Shown: positions 61,638 through 64,000 of the stretch, piece by piece | Layout of the letters: each line of letters opens with the position of its first letter | Position numbering within the stretch: position 1 is the stretch's first letter | Assembly (NCBI RefSeq): GCF_011440305.1 | Contig: NZ_JAAOIW010000001.1 | Span: forward strand, 186,001-250,000 | DNA: 64,000 nucleotides | Source of the DNA: Paenibacillus agricola | GTDB taxonomy: Bacteria > Bacillota > Bacilli > Paenibacillales > NBRC-103111 | Direction of reading: 5' to 3' | The notes under the pieces: model-generated | Told to the model about the DNA's origin: nothing | What the model saw: only the letters and a program-made list of their open reading frames with translations | Databases searched by the model: none | Position numbers and translations under genes: made by a program

Positions 61638-62726
61638 TCACCTCGCACCTGACTCCATATGCTTCGCTCGCAGCTGCCCGCAGGCTGCTGCAATATCGCT
61701 TCCTTGCTCTCTGCGGATCGTGGAGTTAATCTTGTTGCGTTCTAGAATTCGATGAAATGTAAAAATATCATCACGAGGCGTCCTGACATAATCCCGTTCC
61801 GTTACAAAATTGACCGGAATCAAATTCACATGAGCCATCGGGAACGTTTTTAACACTTGGGCCAGCTCTTCGGCATGCTCAGGACGGTCGTTAACCCCAC
61901 CCATTAACGCATATTCAAAGGTAATTCGCCGTCCTGTTTTGGTTACATAATATTGACAGGCTTCAATTAATTGGGCAAAAGGAAAACGTCGATTTACTGG
62001 CATCAGCTTAGAACGCAGCGTATCATTAGGCGCATGAATGGAAATCGCCAAATTAATCTGCGTCATTTCATCAGCAAAGCGGTATATATTAGGTACAATC
62101 CCGCTTGTTGATACGGTAATATGGCGTTGCCCAATGTTCAAACCTTTGGGATGGATCATGACTTTGAGAAATTTCATCATCGCCTCATAATTCTCAAACG
62201 GCTCTCCAATCCCCATAATCACGATGCTGCTAACTCGCTCGCCCGTCGCGTCCAGCAATTGCTGCGATTTGACTACCTGCGCAATAATTTCACCTGGTGT
62301 TAAATTGCGGATCAGCCCTGTTAACGTGGAAGCACAAAACGTACATCCGACACGACAGCCTACCTGTGTAGTTACACATACGCTGTTGCCATAGCTATGC
62401 TTCATAATGACCGTTTCAATTGCATTGCGATCGGACAGCTCAAATAAAAATTTGACAGTGCCATCTTTGGATTCATACTTGGCTACCTCGGTCATCGTAA
62501 CAAAAGCAAAATGCTCGCTCATTGTGTCTCGCAGTGACTTGGGTAAATTGGTCATCTCGTCGAATTGGGAAATGCGTTTCACGTACAACCAGTCAAAAAT
62601 TTGCCCCGCACGAAAACCAGACTCACCAATAGACTGAATCCAATCCTGCCAATCCTCTAACGTGAGGTCATATACATACGGCTTGGCTTCAATACCTAAT
62701 TCTTTATTAGAATCTATCATTTTCAT
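61638..62726 (-). CDS. rlmN: Dual-specificity RNA (adenine-C2)-methyltransferase RlmN
   Basis: 362 residues. Radical-SAM cluster motif [11 protein letters not shown] and the methyl-carrying cysteine near the end ([15 protein letters not shown]). It methylates A2503 of 23S rRNA and A37 of some tRNAs. [20 protein letters not shown] is a family block. It is co-directional with rsmB and prpC; the start is the first of two close ATGs. Confidence 0.97.
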   Translation of the reverse strand: MKMIDSNKELGIEAKPYVYDLTLEDWQDWIQSIGESGFRAGQIFDWLYVKRISQFDEMTNLPKSLRDTMSEHFAFVTMTEVAKYESKDGTVKFLFELSDRNAIETVIMKHSYGNSVCVTTQVGCRVGCTFCASTLTGLIRNLTPGEIIAQVVKSQQLLDATGERVSSIVIMGIGEPFENYEAMMKFLKVMIHPKGLNIGQRHITVSTSGIVPNIYRFADEMTQINLAISIHAPNDTLRSKLMPVNRRFPFAQLIEACQYYVTKTGRRITFEYALMGGVNDRPEHAEELAQVLKTFPMAHVNLIPVNFVTERDYVRTPRDDIFTFHRILERNKINSTIRREQGSDIAAACGQLRAKHMESGAR

Positions 62727-62814
62727 CCATCATCACGACCTGTTTGGTTAGTTCGCGCATGGCTATAAGTACTAACCACATCACATTTTATTAATTTTAC
62801 CATAGTTCTAACGC

Positions 62815-64000
62815 TTACGCTCGTTTCCGCAGCCTAGCAATAAAAAAACCATCGGACATATGCTCATAAGGAAAAATTTCAAGCGGCTTCGGTTGGTCCC
62901 ACTCGAATTCAGGATGATGCTCCAAAAACGTACGAACCATGCCTTCGTTCTCGTTTACTTCCATTGTGCAAGTGCTATAAACTAGCACGCCTCCGATGCG
63001 CAGTAAAGGATGGACCTTGTCCAACAGCTCTCTTTGGATCTTGCAAACCTCGTCCAAATCCTGCTCCCGCTTGGTCCATTTCATATCGGGCTTGCGACGG
63101 ATAACACCAAGCCCCGAGCAAGGAGCATCCAATAAAATCCGGTCAAAGCTGCCCGCAGCAAAATGCGCCGGCAAATCTCTGGCATCCGCTACCTTTGTGT
63201 GAATCGAGGTTAAGCCGAGCCGCTTGGCTTGCTCACGGATCAAGCTCTGCTTGTGCTCATGTATATCACAAGCCCATATTTCTCCACTATCCTTCATCGT
63301 TTCCGCGATATGGGCGGTTTTGCCACCTGGAGCAGCGCAGCAATCCAGAATCTTCTCCCCAGGCTGGGCATTGATCGTCTCAGCCACCAGCATCGAGCTC
63401 TCGTCCTGGATGGAAAATAAACCATCCTTATACCAAGGCGTTAAAGCCATATTGCCGCCGCCTTTGACAATAATACCATCAGCTGCGAGCGAAGAAGGCT
63501 CGGCTTCCAGGCCAGCTTCATTCAATAGCTCGATCAAGCCCGCTCGGCTTAATTTCATCGTGTTGGTACGAATACTGACATGCGGCGGCTTATTATTCGC
63601 CTCGCATAGCTGCTCTGTTTGGGATTCTCCAAACTGCCGAATCCAACGCTTTACCATCCACTCTGGATGTGAATAGGTAAGTGCGATCCGTTCGACCGTG
63701 GACAAGCCGCCTGGCAGCACCAAGGTATCCTTCTGGCGGATCACATTGCGCAGCACGCCGTTGACCATACCGGATATCCCAGCATGCCCTCTTTTCTTAG
63801 CCAGGTTAACGGCTTCGTTGACGATCGCATGATCTGGTACTCGATCCAGATAAACCATTTGGTAATAACTTAGCCTAAGCAGGCTGCGAACCCAGGGATC
63901 GAGCTTTGCGAGGCCTTTAGCTACAAATCGTTTCAAGAAATAATCGATCGTGTTTTGGCGTTGAATCGTCCCATACACGATTTCGGTGGCCAAACCGATA
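62815..64000 (-). CDS. rsmB: 16S rRNA (cytosine-967-C5)-methyltransferase RsmB, N-terminal end outside the window
   Basis: 395 codons are inside the window, including the stop; the true start lies beyond position 64000 and the visible reading begins IGLATEIVYGT. The NusB-like N-terminal domain is partly present, followed by the SAM-binding GEKILDCCAAPGGKTAHIAE, DAPCSGLGVIRRKPD and VYSTCTMEVNENEGMV, with both catalytic Cys. It is the first visible gene of the rsmB-rlmN-prpC-prkC-rsgA-rpe run. Confidence 0.97.
   Translation of the reverse strand, partial: IGLATEIVYGTIQRQNTIDYFLKRFVAKGLAKLDPWVRSLLRLSYYQMVYLDRVPDHAIVNEAVNLAKKRGHAGISGMVNGVLRNVIRQKDTLVLPGGLSTVERIALTYSHPEWMVKRWIRQFGESQTEQLCEANNKPPHVSIRTNTMKLSRAGLIELLNEAGLEAEPSSLAADGIIVKGGGNMALTPWYKDGLFSIQDESSMLVAETINAQPGEKILDCCAAPGGKTAHIAETMKDSGEIWACDIHEHKQSLIREQAKRLGLTSIHTKVADARDLPAHFAAGSFDRILLDAPCSGLGVIRRKPDMKWTKREQDLDEVCKIQRELLDKVHPLLRIGGVLVYSTCTMEVNENEGMVRTFLEHHPEFEWDQPKPLEIFPYEHMSDGFFIARLRKRA

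Overview
The window is a chromosomal segment of a Gram-positive, endospore-forming, flagellated bacterium. Its gene order and protein sequences point to Paenibacillaceae (Paenibacillus or a close relative). Support: Firmicute-type genes (codY, fapR, khpA, ylxM, rbgA, trmFO, prkC/prpC, FakA/DegV), sporulation genes (spoVM, ylbJ, a probable spoVIF), an SLH-domain surface protein, and strong AGGAGG ribosome-binding sites with frequent TTG and GTG starts. Nearly all genes lie on the minus strand. No tRNA, rRNA, CRISPR array, insertion sequence or prophage was seen.

Layout from left to right, described against the direction of most transcription: (1) 1-3.0 kb, start of the fla/che operon (flgB-flgC-fliE-fliF-fliG, fliG cut by the window edge). 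(2) 3.2-6.0 kb, hslV-hslU-codY, lacking the xerC/codV gene that precedes hslV in Bacillus subtilis. (3) 6.2-13 kb, trmFO, topA, dprA, sucD, sucC. (4) 13.5-15.5 kb, plus-strand comM and two tiny overlapping genes. (5) 15.6-21.2 kb, yraN, an orphan FlhB-tail protein, a FliK-like protein, rnhB, rbgA, lepB, rplS. (6) 21.4-26.2 kb, trmD, rimM, khpA, rpsP, ffh, ylxM, ftsY (ribosome and SRP module). (7) 26.2-36.8 kb, smc, rnc and the fatty-acid cluster fabF-acpP-fabG-fabD-fabH-plsX-fapR, with a candidate FapR operator. (8) 37-42.8 kb, rpmF, yceD, tmcAL, ylbL, ylbJ, coaD, rsmD. (9) 43-50.3 kb, the accessory part: small unknown genes, uspA, a secreted SLH protein, a Tat-exported beta-helix protein beside a decayed carboxymuconolactone-decarboxylase fragment, and a probable spoVIF. 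(10) 50.3-64 kb, recG, degV, fakA, yloU, rpmB, spoVM, rpe, rsgA, prkC, prpC, rlmN and a partial rsmB.

The genes work together in recognisable modules: fatty-acid initiation and elongation under FapR; fatty-acid uptake and phosphorylation by DegV(FakB)/FakA; SRP targeting (ffh/ftsY/ylxM); ribosome assembly (rbgA, rimM, rsgA, rplS, rpsP, rpmB, rpmF); rRNA and tRNA modification (trmD, trmFO, tmcAL, rsmB, rsmD, rlmN); and PrkC/PrpC reversible phosphorylation.

Most of the window is conserved core genome and I found no clear new multi-gene system. The best leads are non-coding or small: a candidate structured RNA after rpmB, a candidate leader RNA at 42.85 kb, a dispersed hairpin repeat at 7.5 and 34.1 kb, two back-to-back promoter pairs with overlapping -35 boxes, a coupled pair of micro-genes at 15.3 kb, an atypical HslV N-terminus, and a 140-residue Pro/Thr/Gly tail on PrkC. 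All coordinates and motifs were read by eye. Family assignments come from recalled family sequences, with no database search.
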